Source: Bradyrhizobium sp. CER78 (GTDB lineage Bacteria > Pseudomonadota > Alphaproteobacteria > Rhizobiales > Xanthobacteraceae). From it: a DNA stretch of 64,000 bases. The notes beneath the pieces were generated by a model. The model was not told the origin of the DNA. It saw only the letters and a program-made list of their open reading frames with translations, and made no database searches. The stretch covers positions 62,001 to 126,000 of the forward strand of contig NZ_JARVWP010000018.1 in NCBI RefSeq assembly GCF_029846235.1. The letters are read 5' to 3'. How positions within the stretch are numbered: the first letter of the stretch is position 1; every line of letters begins with the position of its first letter. Shown here in pieces: positions 43,109 through 52,297 of this stretch. A program made the position numbers and the translations under genes.

Positions 43109-43561
43109 ATGAACAGTTCACCAGCCCGTACCGGCTCGGCACGGACATCCGCGCTCGCCGAAGACCTTCGCCTGTTGATCGGAACGCTGAAACGGCGGCT
43201 GCGCGAGCAGGGTCAACGGGACGACCTGCCGCCTTCCCAGGTCGCGGTGCTGCTGCGCCTCGAAAAGGACGGCCCGGCGACCGTGTCCAGCCTGGCGCGG
43301 TCGGAGGGGATGCGTCCGCAGTCGATGAGCTCGGCGATCGCCGCGCTCGAGGCGGCGGGCCTGGTGCGCGGTGCGCCCGATCCGGACGACGGCCGCCAAA
43401 CCATCATGTCGCTCACCGACACCTGCCGCGAGCGGCTGCGCACCGGCCGCGCCGCGCGGCAGGACTGGCTGTCACGCACGATTGCCGCGCGGCTGTCGGC
43501 GCGGGAACAGGATGAACTCGCCGCCGCGGTCGGCTTGCTGAAGCGGCTGGTCGCGGACTGA
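43109..43561 (+). CDS. MarR-family transcriptional regulator
   Basis: 150 residues with the MarR winged-helix pattern: LPPSQVAVLLRLEKDGPATVSSLARSEGMRPQSMSSAIAALEAAGLV and the wing DPDDGRQTIMSL. First gene of a four-gene operon with an isochorismatase-like hydrolase, a small membrane protein and an MFS exporter, a layout typical of ligand-responsive detoxification. A GCATATATGC palindrome (43086-43095) lies just before its start and could be an operator. Confidence 0.9.
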   Translation: MNSSPARTGSARTSALAEDLRLLIGTLKRRLREQGQRDDLPPSQVAVLLRLEKDGPATVSSLARSEGMRPQSMSSAIAALEAAGLVRGAPDPDDGRQTIMSLTDTCRERLRTGRAARQDWLSRTIAARLSAREQDELAAAVGLLKRLVAD

Positions 43562-43605
43562 CGCCGCGCCATTCGCGAGACACACCCGGTTGAAAGGAAA
43601 CGATC

Positions 43606-44184
43606 ATGGCCCTTACGACGCTCGATCCGATCACCGCCCTCATCGTCGTCGATCTGCAAAACGGCCTCATGAGCTGGCCCTTCACCTATCCGATCGGCGA
43701 CGTCGTGGCGCGCGCTGCGGCGCTTGGTGCTGCGTTTCGGCGGTGCGCCCTGCCGGTCGCGCTGGTCAATGTCGATGGCAGTTCGCCGGGGCGAACTGAG
43801 CAGGCGCCGCGCCATGACGGCCCGTTTCCCGACGGATGGACCGATCTCATTCCGGAGCTCGACCGGCAGCCTGGCGACATCGTTGTCACCAAGCGAACGC
43901 GGGGCGCATTTGCGAGCACCGACCTCGAGAACCAGCTCCGTGCCCGCGGCGTTACCCATGTCGTGATCGCCGGCGTCGCGACCGCCGGCGGCGTCGAATC
44001 CACGGCACGGCAGGCCTTTGAGGCCGGCTTCAACGTCACGCTCGCGATCGACGCCATGACCGATGCGCGACCGCACGCCCATGATTACAGCATCGAGCAC
44101 GTATTCCCGCGGCTCGGCGAAACCGGCTCGACGCAGGCGATCATCGATCTGCTTGAAAGGACCCACGCGCATGAACTGGCTTGA
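43606..44184 (+). CDS. isochorismatase-family hydrolase with glycine at the nucleophile position
   Basis: 192-residue Rossmann-like hydrolase. The catalytic Asp is in ALIVVDLQNGLMSW and the Lys in VVTKRTRGAF. The third position, Cys in nicotinamidase-like cysteine hydrolases, is Gly here (IAGVATAGGVESTARQA), as in true isochorismatases such as EntB and PhzD. Substrate may be a vinyl ether or small amide, but this is open. AAAGGA site precedes ATG 43606. Overlaps the next gene by 14 bp. Confidence 0.85.
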   Translation: MALTTLDPITALIVVDLQNGLMSWPFTYPIGDVVARAAALGAAFRRCALPVALVNVDGSSPGRTEQAPRHDGPFPDGWTDLIPELDRQPGDIVVTKRTRGAFASTDLENQLRARGVTHVVIAGVATAGGVESTARQAFEAGFNVTLAIDAMTDARPHAHDYSIEHVFPRLGETGSTQAIIDLLERTHAHELA

Positions 44185-44500
44185 CCTTGTCGCCTACTTC
44201 TTCGGCGGCGCCTTCCTCACCAACGCGATCCCCCACGTCGTCGCCGGCATGATGGGCGAGCCGTTTCAGAGCCCGTTCGCAAAGCCGCCGGGCGAAGGCC
44301 TGTCGTCATCGACCGTCAACATCGTATGGGGCTTCTTCAACCTCGCCGTCGGATATCTCTTGGTCTGCCGTGTCGGCGACTTCGGCCTCCGAACCACCAG
44401 CGACGTCGCCGCGCTGGGCCTCGGCGGCCTCCTGATCGGCCTGTTCCTGGCGCGGCGGTTCGGACGGTTTCACGGCGGGAATGATCCTCAACGAACATGA
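44171..44500 (+). CDS. small multi-helix membrane protein
   Basis: 109 residues with three hydrophobic segments (LVAYFFGGAFLTNAIPHVVA, VNIVWGFFNLAVGYLLVC, VAALGLGGLLIGLFLARRF). No named family is certain. It overlaps the isochorismatase-like gene by 14 bp and the MFS gene by 4 bp (ATGA), so it is a coupled member of the operon, perhaps accessory to the exporter. Confidence 0.8.
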   Translation: MNWLDLVAYFFGGAFLTNAIPHVVAGMMGEPFQSPFAKPPGEGLSSSTVNIVWGFFNLAVGYLLVCRVGDFGLRTTSDVAALGLGGLLIGLFLARRFGRFHGGNDPQRT

Positions 44501-45744
44501 GACGCGTCTTTCGATCACTGGCGAGCTTTAACTACCGGGTCTGGGCGGTCGGCGCGCTGGTGTCCAACATCGGCACCTGGATGCAGCGCGCCGCCCAGGA
44601 CTGGCTCGTCCTCACCCAGCTGACAAATAATAGCGCATCCGCCGTCGGCATCGTGATGGCGCTGCAATTCGGACCGCAGCTGCTGCTGATGCCCTGGTCC
44701 GGCCTCGCCGCCGATCGCTTCAACCAGCGGCGGCTCCTGATGGCGACGCAGGCGACGATGGGCACGCTGTCGCTCATCCTCGGTATCCTCACCGTCACCG
44801 GGCTGGTGCAACTCTGGCACGTCTATGTGTTTGCGTTCCTGTTCGGCTGCAGCGCCGCGCTCGACGCCCCGGTCCGCCAGACCTTCGTGGCCGAGTTGGT
44901 CGGCGATAAAGACCTATCGAACGCCATCGCGTTGAACTCGACCTCTTTCAATGCCGCGCGCATGGTCGGCCCCGCGATGGCCGGCCTGCTCATCGCCTCG
45001 GTCGGCACCGGCTGGGCGTTCCTGTTCAACGGCACGTCCTTCATGGCGGTGCTGACCTCGCTGTGCCTGCTGCGCAAATCCGAGCTTCGGCCGAATGCGC
45101 GCGCACTCCGCACCAGGGGCGGCATCACGGAAGGATTTCACTATGTCTGGTCCCGCTCCGATCTCAGGGCGACCTTGGTCATGCTGTTTCTGATCGGCAC
45201 GTTTGGGCTGAACTTTCCGATCTTCATCTCGACCATGGCGGTCGGCGTGTTCCATACCGACGCGCGCGGCTTTGGCCTGTTGTCGTCGATGATGGCGATC
45301 GGCACGATGTCGGGAGCGCTGCTGGCGGCGACCCGCGACCGGCCGCGCTTTGTCGCGTTGATGCTGGGGTCCGCGATCTTCGGCGTCGGCTGCACGCTCG
45401 CCGCACTGGCGCCGAATTACTGGCTGTTTGCCGCCGCCCTGGTCGTGATCGGCATCGCCTCGTTGACGGTCTTGAACACCTCGAACGCACTGATGCAGCT
45501 CTCCACCGAGCCGACGATGCGCGGGCGTGTGATGGCGCTGCGGCTCGGCGTTGCGCTCGGCGGTACGCCGATCGGCGCACCGATCGTCGGCTGGGTCGCC
45601 GACCATCTCGGGCCGCGCTGGGCGCTCGGCGTCGGCGCTGCCGCAGGCTTTGCCGCGGCACTCGTCGCGCTCGGCATGCTCTCGCAGGCCAACGCCGCGG
45701 CCGGACATGGCAGCGGACATCGCAGCATGCCGCCGGCCGAATGA
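44497..45744 (+). CDS. MFS transporter (EntS-like exporter)
   Basis: 415 residues, about 12 transmembrane helices, with the MFS-3/EntS pattern: SNIGTWMQRAAQDWLVLTQL, the loop 2-3 motif GLAADRFNQRRLLMATQ, and FLFGCSAALDAPVRQTFVAELVG. The family exports siderophores, drugs or metabolites. With the MarR regulator and isochorismatase-like enzyme it suggests handling of an aromatic or chorismate-derived compound. Confidence 0.9.
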   Translation: MRRVFRSLASFNYRVWAVGALVSNIGTWMQRAAQDWLVLTQLTNNSASAVGIVMALQFGPQLLLMPWSGLAADRFNQRRLLMATQATMGTLSLILGILTVTGLVQLWHVYVFAFLFGCSAALDAPVRQTFVAELVGDKDLSNAIALNSTSFNAARMVGPAMAGLLIASVGTGWAFLFNGTSFMAVLTSLCLLRKSELRPNARALRTRGGITEGFHYVWSRSDLRATLVMLFLIGTFGLNFPIFISTMAVGVFHTDARGFGLLSSMMAIGTMSGALLAATRDRPRFVALMLGSAIFGVGCTLAALAPNYWLFAAALVVIGIASLTVLNTSNALMQLSTEPTMRGRVMALRLGVALGGTPIGAPIVGWVADHLGPRWALGVGAAAGFAAALVALGMLSQANAAAGHGSGHRSMPPAE

Positions 45745-45768
45745 CCGACGGCGCAACCGCGCCACGGC

Positions 45769-46986
45769 TCAGACGAAGGCGCTCAATCCCGTAATCGACT
45801 TGCCGACGATCAGGGTGTTCATCTCGCGGGTGCCCTCATAGGAATAGATCGCCTCGGCATCCGCCACGAAGCGGCCGATATGGTTCTCGAGCAAGATGCC
45901 GTTGCCGCCCAGCAACTCGCGCGCATAACCGACGGTCTCGCGGCATTTGACGGTGCAGAACGCTTTCGCCAGCGAGGCGTGCTCGTCCAGCATCACGCCT
46001 TCGTCCTGCATCTGTCCGAGCCGCAGCATCATCGCCTGCGTTGCGGTGACATTGCCGAGCATCCTGACCAAGAGATCCTGCACCAGCTGGAAGCCGCCGA
46101 TCGGTCTGCCGAACTGCTGCCGCTCGGTCGCATAGCGCAGCGCATGCTCATAGGCGCCCATCGCGCAGCCGACGGCGAACCACGCGACGCCAGTGCGGGT
46201 CATGCGCAGCACTTTGGCGGTGTCCTTGAACGTGTTGGCTTTCTGCAGCCGGTCAGCCTCGGGCACGCGGCAGTCCTTCAGGGTGATCAGGCCGTTCTGC
46301 ACCACGCGCAGCGCCATCTTGGTCTTGATCTTCTCGACCGAGAAGCCGGGATTGTCCTTGCCCACGACAAAGCCCTTGACCTGGTTCGAGCCCTCCTCGC
46401 GCGCCCAGATCACGTTGATGTCGGCGAAGGTGGCGTTGCCGATCCACTTCTTCTGGCCGTTGAGGATCCAGACGTCGCCTTCGCGCCGGCAGGTGGTCAG
46501 CATCCCGCCTGACGTCGCCGAGCCGACCAGCGGCTCGGTGAGACCGAACGAGCCGATTTTCTCGAAGCGCATCATCGCAGGCAGCCAGCGCTGCTTCTGC
46601 GCCTCGTCGCCGCACAGATAGATCGAGCCCGCCGAAAGTCCGGTGTGCACGCCCCAGAAGGTCGCAACCGAGGAATCCACCCGCGCCAGTTCCATCGCGA
46701 CAAAGCCGTTCAGCAGCCAGCTGCCGCCGGCGGCGCCATAGCCCTGGTAGCCGACGCCGCCGATGCCGATCTCGGCCATCTTCGGGACGATCGCGAACGG
46801 GAATTCGTCGCGGCCCCAAAACTCCTCGATGACGGGTGCCACCACGCCTTCGGTGAACTCGCGCACGCGCCGCACCAGCGCCCGCTCCCTCTCGTTCAGG
46901 ACGCGGGCAATCCCGTAGAAGTCGCCGTTGATCGGCGGTGGCGCATAGTCCGGCTTGGCCGCCCGTGTTGCCTGCGCGTTAGCCAT
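45769..46986 (-). CDS. acyl-CoA dehydrogenase (glutaryl-CoA-dehydrogenase-like)
   Basis: FAD enzyme of 405 residues that oxidises acyl-CoA to trans-2-enoyl-CoA. Segments: FGLTEPLVGSATSGGMLTTC (flavin/substrate loop), GQKKWIGNATFADI, and the C-terminal region AIYSYEGTREMNTLIVGKSITG, whose Glu is the catalytic base. Last gene of the polyhydroxyalkanoate operon; its enoyl-CoA product is the substrate of the MaoC hydratase encoded upstream. Confidence 0.92.
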   Translation of the reverse strand: MANAQATRAAKPDYAPPPINGDFYGIARVLNERERALVRRVREFTEGVVAPVIEEFWGRDEFPFAIVPKMAEIGIGGVGYQGYGAAGGSWLLNGFVAMELARVDSSVATFWGVHTGLSAGSIYLCGDEAQKQRWLPAMMRFEKIGSFGLTEPLVGSATSGGMLTTCRREGDVWILNGQKKWIGNATFADINVIWAREEGSNQVKGFVVGKDNPGFSVEKIKTKMALRVVQNGLITLKDCRVPEADRLQKANTFKDTAKVLRMTRTGVAWFAVGCAMGAYEHALRYATERQQFGRPIGGFQLVQDLLVRMLGNVTATQAMMLRLGQMQDEGVMLDEHASLAKAFCTVKCRETVGYARELLGGNGILLENHIGRFVADAEAIYSYEGTREMNTLIVGKSITGLSAFV

Positions 46987-47047
46987 GGTGTCCTCCCTGA
47001 TGCGTGGCGAGGCTTTGCTTGATGGGTCGTGATCCGGGCCGACGATC

Positions 47048-47476
47048 TCAGGCCGATTTGTTCGGACGCACGCTGGCGCGGAACTCCTCGAAACTCTCCT
47101 TCATGCGATCCTGGATGATCTTGACCGCATCTGTTGTCGACTGCCGCGCCGTCGATGCACTGTCCTGGGCACCCTTCACCGCGATGTCGAACATCTTCCG
47201 GGCGAACTCGGTCTGCAGAGCGAGATTCTCGTGGACCTTACCGAGCGGCTTGTATTCGCGCGCCAGCGTCGAGGCCTCGCGCAAGCCCGCCTCCAGCACC
47301 TCGCGCTGCTTCTGCGCCACCGATTGCGCGCCTTCAGCCGCGACCTTCGCGCTCTTGCCAAGCGCCTCGAGGTTCTTCTTCTGGGCCTGCAGCAGTTCGT
47401 CCACGTTCAGCTTCGGCAAGCCGAGGTCACTACCGAACTTCCGCAGCATGTCGATATATGAGCTGTTATCCGTCAT
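47048..47476 (-). CDS. phasin (PHA granule-associated protein)
   Basis: 142-residue amphipathic helical protein with phasin features: NVDELLQAQKKNLEALGKSA, a long helix rich in A/E/K/Q, and KVHENLALQTEFARKMFDIA. Phasins coat PHA granules and control their size and number. ATG 47476 has GGGAGA. It lies between the PHA depolymerase gene and the acyl-CoA dehydrogenase gene in one operon. Confidence 0.9.
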   Translation of the reverse strand: MTDNSSYIDMLRKFGSDLGLPKLNVDELLQAQKKNLEALGKSAKVAAEGAQSVAQKQREVLEAGLREASTLAREYKPLGKVHENLALQTEFARKMFDIAVKGAQDSASTARQSTTDAVKIIQDRMKESFEEFRASVRPNKSA

Positions 47477-47492
47477 GATATTCTCCCTGTGG

Positions 47493-48440
47493 TTACGACT
47501 TAAGGTGCCCGCCTCCGGATGTTGGAACGAGGTCTCTGAGGTAACTGGTCGTGCGCGAAAGCAGGGTCGACGTGGCCTGCCGGCCCTCATCGGCGAGGAA
47601 CGCCTCGATCAGGCCAGCGGTCTCCGCCGGCCGCGTCACCATGAACAGGTGCCCGTCGTCGATCAGGTGCAGCTCGGCATTCGGGATCAAGCTCGCCATG
47701 ATCTGACCGTTGATCGGAGGAACCAGCGGATCGTCGCGGCCCATCAGGATCAGCGTCGGCTGCGGCAGCGACCACAGCCAGGGCAGGCTGGTCCAGCCGG
47801 TCATCGCCAGCAGCTGATAGAAGTAGCCCATGCTACGCGCGCCATGCATCGCGGCCGCATGCCGGCCGATCAGTGACGGATCGTCGCGAAACGCCCCGCC
47901 ATAGATGTCGGCGGCGATGCTCTTCATATAGCCCTTGTCGGTGTAGCGGCGCGGCGTCGCCATCTTCAACAGCACCGAGGGGCTTGCCGGCACCATGGTG
48001 AAGCCCGGCGCGGTCGCGGCCAGCACCAGCCGGCGGCAGCGCTTCGGAAACTGGTGCGCGAATTGCTGTGCGATGCCGCCGCCCCAGGACACGCCGGCGA
48101 CGTCGACTTCGACATAACCCAGCTCGGCAACGAGGTCGGCGGCAAGCCGCGCCAGTGTCGATGGACGATAGGGCCAGGCCGGCCTTGGCGAGCCGCCGAC
48201 GCCGGGCACATCAAAGATGATGGCGGTGGTGCTCGTGAGCGCATCGAGGAACGGCTTCGCCAGCTCCCAATTGGCGCCGATGCCGTTGAACAGCAGCAGC
48301 GGCGGCCCGCTGCCGTCGCCGTGCCGGATCGCGACCTGAAGCAGCTGGCCATCGATCGAGACCTGCCGCGTCTCGATGACGCCGCGTTGCGCAACCGGTG
48401 GCGGGCTCGCCGTATCGACGCTGGTAATATGCTCAGTCAA
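47493..48440 (-). CDS. phaZ: medium-chain PHA depolymerase-like alpha/beta hydrolase
   Basis: Intracellular hydrolase of 315 residues closely following Pseudomonas mcl-PhaZ: LLLFNGIGANWELAKPFLDAL, IIFDVPGVGGSPRPAWPYR, the nucleophile elbow VAGVSWGGGIAQQFAH, and ELHLIDDGHLFMVTRP with the catalytic His. Asp is in LILMGRDDPLVPP. The start is probably TTG 48440, which overlaps the phaC stop and has AGGA at the correct distance, so the two are translationally coupled. Longer frames upstream overlap phaC. Confidence 0.9.
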   Translation of the reverse strand: MTEHITSVDTASPPPVAQRGVIETRQVSIDGQLLQVAIRHGDGSGPPLLLFNGIGANWELAKPFLDALTSTTAIIFDVPGVGGSPRPAWPYRPSTLARLAADLVAELGYVEVDVAGVSWGGGIAQQFAHQFPKRCRRLVLAATAPGFTMVPASPSVLLKMATPRRYTDKGYMKSIAADIYGGAFRDDPSLIGRHAAAMHGARSMGYFYQLLAMTGWTSLPWLWSLPQPTLILMGRDDPLVPPINGQIMASLIPNAELHLIDDGHLFMVTRPAETAGLIEAFLADEGRQATSTLLSRTTSYLRDLVPTSGGGHLKS

Positions 48441-50136
48441 AGACGTAGGTTCCTGGTGCTTTCGTAAGGGGCGGATGGCGCACGCTGCCGAGCGCAGCGG
48501 GCGCGGTGATCTCGTCGCCTGAGCGCGGCTGCAGCCAGTCGCGCCAGTCGAGCCACCAGCTGCCCTTGCGCTTCTCGGCCGAGGCCATGAACGCATCGGG
48601 CTTGTCCGCGGACACCGGCCCGATCATGAACGACGCCTTCGGGTTGCTCGGCGGATTGAGCAGGCTCTGCAGGTGCCCGCTGTTCGACAGCACGAAGGTG
48701 GTGCCCTCGCCCATGATCTGGGCGGTCTTGTAGACGCCCTGCCACGGCGTGATGTGGTCGGTCACCCCGGCGACGACATAGCTGTCCGCCTTGACCTTGC
48801 TCATGTCGATGGTCTTGTCGTTGAGCGTGAGCTTGCCGGCGTTGACGAACGGGTTGCTGAAGTAGAGATCGAGATAATCGCCATGCAGCGCCGCCGGCAG
48901 GCGGGTCGTATCGGCGTTCCAGTACAGGATGTCGAACGCCGGCGGCTGGTTGCCGAGCAGATAGTTGTTGACCCAGTAGTTCCAGATCAGGTCGTTGGGC
49001 CGCATCCAGGCGAACATCCGCGCCAAATCATGGCCATCGACGATGCCGCGCAGCTGCGAGGACGCCTTCGCCGCCCGCATGGTCTCGGGCGTCATCAGGC
49101 AGCCGAACGCGCTCTCCTCGGCCGAGTTGGGATCGAGCAGGCAGACCGCCAGCACCAGATTCTTGATCTTCTTCTCGGCGGCGCTGCCGAGCGTCGAGAA
49201 ATAGGCCGTCGCCGTGATGCCGCCGGAGCAGGATCCCATCATCGAGACGTCTTCACTGCCGGAAATCTCGCGCGCCGCGTCGACCGCCTCGTCCAGCGCC
49301 GCGACATAAGTGTCAAGCCCCCAGTCGCGGTGCGCGGTGGTCGGGTTGCGCCAGCTCACTGCAAAGACCTGGATGCCGCTCTCCAAAAGGAAGCGCACCA
49401 TGCTCTTGTCCGGCGAAAGATCGAGCGCGTAGTACTTGTTGATCTGCGGCGGGGTGATCACGAGCGGCCGCTTCCTGACCGTCGGCGTCGTCGGCGTGTA
49501 CTGGATCAGCTCGAGCAGCTCATTGCGGAAGATCACCGCGCCCGGCGTGGTCGCGAGGTTCTCGCCGACCATGAAGGCCTTCATGTCGACCATCGACGGC
49601 ATGCCGCGATTCTGCGTCAGATCGCCGATATAGTTCTTGAGGCCGCTCCACAGGCTTTGCCCGCCGGTGTCGATGAACTTGCGGACCGCCGCCGGGTTGG
49701 TGATCATCGTGTTGGTCGGCGCTACCGCATCGATCAGGATTTCGGTGATCAGATGCGCGCGCTGTTTGTCGATGTCGCTGAGGCTGGTCTTGTCGACCAG
49801 CCCGTTGACCGCTTCGCCCCAGGCCAGATAGGCCTTGAGCAGGCCGCTATGCAGCGAGCTCTCCTTCCAGGTCGGATCGGCAAATCGCTTGTCGCCCGCC
49901 TTCGGCGCACGCTCCGACTTGCCGGCGGCGATGGAGCCGAGCTCGCTGACGAACGACAGCCACTGCTCGGTCGCAACCTTCGGTTCGTTGATGACGGCCT
50001 TGAACAGGATGCCGGCGCCCTCGACCAGATCCTGGCCCTGGATGCCGACCAGTGGATTGAGCGCCAGCGTGTTGCGCGACGCGGCCTCGGACATGTCAGA
50101 GGCCGGCTGATCCGGACTGCGATTTTCGGTGCTCAT
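48433..50136 (-). CDS. phaC: poly(3-hydroxyalkanoate) synthase, class II-like
   Basis: 567-residue polymerase joining (R)-3-hydroxyacyl-CoA units. The lipase-like box MMGSCSGGITA supplies the catalytic Cys, AGVTDHITPW the Asp and LSNSGHLQSLLNPPSNPKA the His. Regions FDILYWNADTTRLPAALHGD and SWRNPTTAHRDWGLDTYVAAL match Pseudomonas class II (medium-chain) synthases more than class I. It overlaps the MaoC gene by 4 bp. Class assignment is from motif resemblance; substrate range not proven. Confidence 0.93.
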   Translation of the reverse strand: MSTENRSPDQPASDMSEAASRNTLALNPLVGIQGQDLVEGAGILFKAVINEPKVATEQWLSFVSELGSIAAGKSERAPKAGDKRFADPTWKESSLHSGLLKAYLAWGEAVNGLVDKTSLSDIDKQRAHLITEILIDAVAPTNTMITNPAAVRKFIDTGGQSLWSGLKNYIGDLTQNRGMPSMVDMKAFMVGENLATTPGAVIFRNELLELIQYTPTTPTVRKRPLVITPPQINKYYALDLSPDKSMVRFLLESGIQVFAVSWRNPTTAHRDWGLDTYVAALDEAVDAAREISGSEDVSMMGSCSGGITATAYFSTLGSAAEKKIKNLVLAVCLLDPNSAEESAFGCLMTPETMRAAKASSQLRGIVDGHDLARMFAWMRPNDLIWNYWVNNYLLGNQPPAFDILYWNADTTRLPAALHGDYLDLYFSNPFVNAGKLTLNDKTIDMSKVKADSYVVAGVTDHITPWQGVYKTAQIMGEGTTFVLSNSGHLQSLLNPPSNPKASFMIGPVSADKPDAFMASAEKRKGSWWLDWRDWLQPRSGDEITAPAALGSVRHPPLTKAPGTYVFD

Positions 50137-50609
50137 TGCTTTGCTCCCGCTGCGGGAATCAGAAGTGCCAGCGTCTCGGCGATCAGAGCAGGCTTCTCCG
50201 ATCCCTCGACCTCCAGCGTATTCAGGGTCTTCATGATCACCTGGCCGCCGTCCCTCGGCTCGATGCCGGACAACACGACGCGCAGCCGCACCCGCGCGCC
50301 TGCCGGCACCGGCGCCAAGAAGCGGACCTTGTCGACCCCATAGTTCAGCCCGGCAGCGGCATCGCGCGGAATGATGCCGACCTGCATCGCAAGCGGCGCC
50401 ACCATCGCAAGCGTCAGATAGCCATGCGCGATCGGACCGCGGAACGGGCTCTCGCGCCTCGCCCGTTCAACGTCGACATGAATCCATTGGTGATCGCCGG
50501 TGCAGGATGCGAACGTGTCGATGCGCTGCTGATCGATCGTGGCCCAATCGGAAAGTCCGAGCTCCTTTCCAACGTGTTCGCCCAGCCCGGCCATTGTGAG
50601 GCTGCTCAT
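50133..50609 (-). CDS. MaoC-type (R)-specific enoyl-CoA hydratase
   Basis: 158-residue hot-dog fold enzyme. The hydratase-2 motif is intact (TGDHQWIHVDVERARRESPFRGPIAHGYL), with Asp and His catalytic residues. It converts trans-2-enoyl-CoA to (R)-3-hydroxyacyl-CoA and thus links fatty-acid oxidation to PhaC, the role of PhaJ in Pseudomonas. ATG 50609 has a GGAGGG site. The gene overlaps phaC by 4 bp and follows the acyl-CoA ligase by 35 bp. Confidence 0.9.
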   Translation of the reverse strand: MSSLTMAGLGEHVGKELGLSDWATIDQQRIDTFASCTGDHQWIHVDVERARRESPFRGPIAHGYLTLAMVAPLAMQVGIIPRDAAAGLNYGVDKVRFLAPVPAGARVRLRVVLSGIEPRDGGQVIMKTLNTLEVEGSEKPALIAETLALLIPAAGAKQ

Positions 50610-50644
50610 GATGTTGTCCCTCCTCGATCCGTTCTGTCCCAACC

Positions 50645-52297
50645 TCACATGTCGCCGTACAGCTCGCGCAGCTCCTTCTTGTTGATCTTGCCGACGCTGG
50701 TCTTGGGAATGCTGTCGATGAACAGGATCGTCCCGGGGATGCCGTATTTCGAGATCACGCCCTGGTCGGCGAACACCTTGAGATGGTCCTTGATGACGGC
50801 ATCGCTGACGTCGTCGGCACCGGACGGCTTCTTGACCACCAGCGCGAGCGGCCGCTCGCCCCATTTGTCGTCCTTGACGCCGATCACCGCGGCCTCGGCA
50901 ACGCCGGCGCATTGTGAGATCAGGTCCTCGATCTGCAGCGAGGAGACCCATTCGCCGCCGGTCTTGATCACGTCCTTGATCCGGTCGGTGATGTGGACGT
51001 AGCCGCCCGGGCTGACCACCGCGATATCACTGGTGTGCAGATAGCCGCCGGCCCACAGCTGCTCCGAGCCTTCAGGATTGTTGTAGTAACCCTGGGTGAG
51101 CCAGGGCGCGCGCAGCACGATCTCGCCGGCGGACTTGCCGTCATGCGGGATGTCTTTCATGTCGGGGTCGACGATGCGCAGGTCGACCAGTGGACCGGCG
51201 ATGCCGGCCCGGGTGCGGAATTCGACCTCGCCGTCGGGGTCGCCGCTGAGATCCCTGGAGCTGACATGGGACACCGCGGCCAGCGGACCGGTCTCCGACA
51301 TGCCGTAACCGGCGAAGATGTCGATGCCGGCCTCCATCGCCTGCTTGGCCAGCGCCTTCGGCAAGGCGGAGCCGCCGATCACCATCTTGAGGCCATTGAG
51401 ATCGACCTTGGCCGCCGCGGCGGCGTTGAGCAGCATCTGCAGGATGGTCGGCACCCCATGCGTGAAGGTGACGCCCTCGCTCTTGATCAGCTTGACCAGC
51501 ATCGCCGGCTCGTAGCGGCCGGGATAGACCTGCTTGGTGCCGGCAAGCGTCGCCGACCACGGGAAGCCCCAGGCGTGCACGTGGAACATCGGCGTGATCG
51601 GCATGTAGACGTCGTCACGCGAGAAGCGTCCCTGCGACCCCGCCATGCCGAACAGCGCCAGCCCGGCGATCGTGTGCAGCACGAGCTGGCGGTGGCTATA
51701 GTAGACGCCCTTCGGCAGCCCGGTGGTGCCGGTCGTGTAGAAGGTGGTGGCCTGGGTGTTCTCGTCGAAATCGGGAAAGTCGTAATCGGGCGAGGCTGCC
51801 GCCAGCAGGCTCTCATATTCGCCGATGAAGGACAGGCTGCCGGTCTGCGGCGCCGGCCGGTCCGACATCACGATCATCCGCTTCACATTCGGGAGCTGTC
51901 CCTTCATGCCTTCCAGCAATCCGACGAACTCGTCGTTGACGAGCAGCGTCGACGCGCCGGCGTGGTTGATCGTGTAGGCGATCTGCTCGGGCGACAGGCG
52001 GACATTCACCGTCTGCAGCACGGCGCCCATCATCGGGATCGCGAAGAATGCTTCGAGGAAGCGATGGCTGTCCCATTCGAGCACGCCGACGGTGTCGCCG
52101 GGCTCGACGCCTGCCTTGCTGAGCGCCGAGGCGAGGCGACCGATCCGCTCTCTGGTCTGTCGATAGGTCTGACGCTTGAGATCGCGATAGACGATCTCCT
52201 GGTCGGGCGCCTGCACACGCGGCGTGTGCCAAAGCTGCTTGAAGATGAGCGGATATTGATACGCGGATGGTGCAGTCTGAATCAGCCTTCCAACCAT
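50645..52297 (-). CDS. medium/long-chain fatty acyl-CoA ligase
   Basis: ANL-superfamily enzyme activating fatty acids with ATP and CoA. P-loop TTFYTTGTTGLPKGVYYSHR, A5 motif AGYGMSETGP, A7 LHTSDIAVVSPGGYVHITDR and the catalytic C-terminal lysine region PKTSVGKINKKELRELYG are present. 550 residues from ATG 52297, which has GGGAGG 6 bp upstream; longer frames lack support. First gene of the PHA operon. Confidence 0.93.
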   Translation of the reverse strand: MVGRLIQTAPSAYQYPLIFKQLWHTPRVQAPDQEIVYRDLKRQTYRQTRERIGRLASALSKAGVEPGDTVGVLEWDSHRFLEAFFAIPMMGAVLQTVNVRLSPEQIAYTINHAGASTLLVNDEFVGLLEGMKGQLPNVKRMIVMSDRPAPQTGSLSFIGEYESLLAAASPDYDFPDFDENTQATTFYTTGTTGLPKGVYYSHRQLVLHTIAGLALFGMAGSQGRFSRDDVYMPITPMFHVHAWGFPWSATLAGTKQVYPGRYEPAMLVKLIKSEGVTFTHGVPTILQMLLNAAAAAKVDLNGLKMVIGGSALPKALAKQAMEAGIDIFAGYGMSETGPLAAVSHVSSRDLSGDPDGEVEFRTRAGIAGPLVDLRIVDPDMKDIPHDGKSAGEIVLRAPWLTQGYYNNPEGSEQLWAGGYLHTSDIAVVSPGGYVHITDRIKDVIKTGGEWVSSLQIEDLISQCAGVAEAAVIGVKDDKWGERPLALVVKKPSGADDVSDAVIKDHLKVFADQGVISKYGIPGTILFIDSIPKTSVGKINKKELRELYGDM

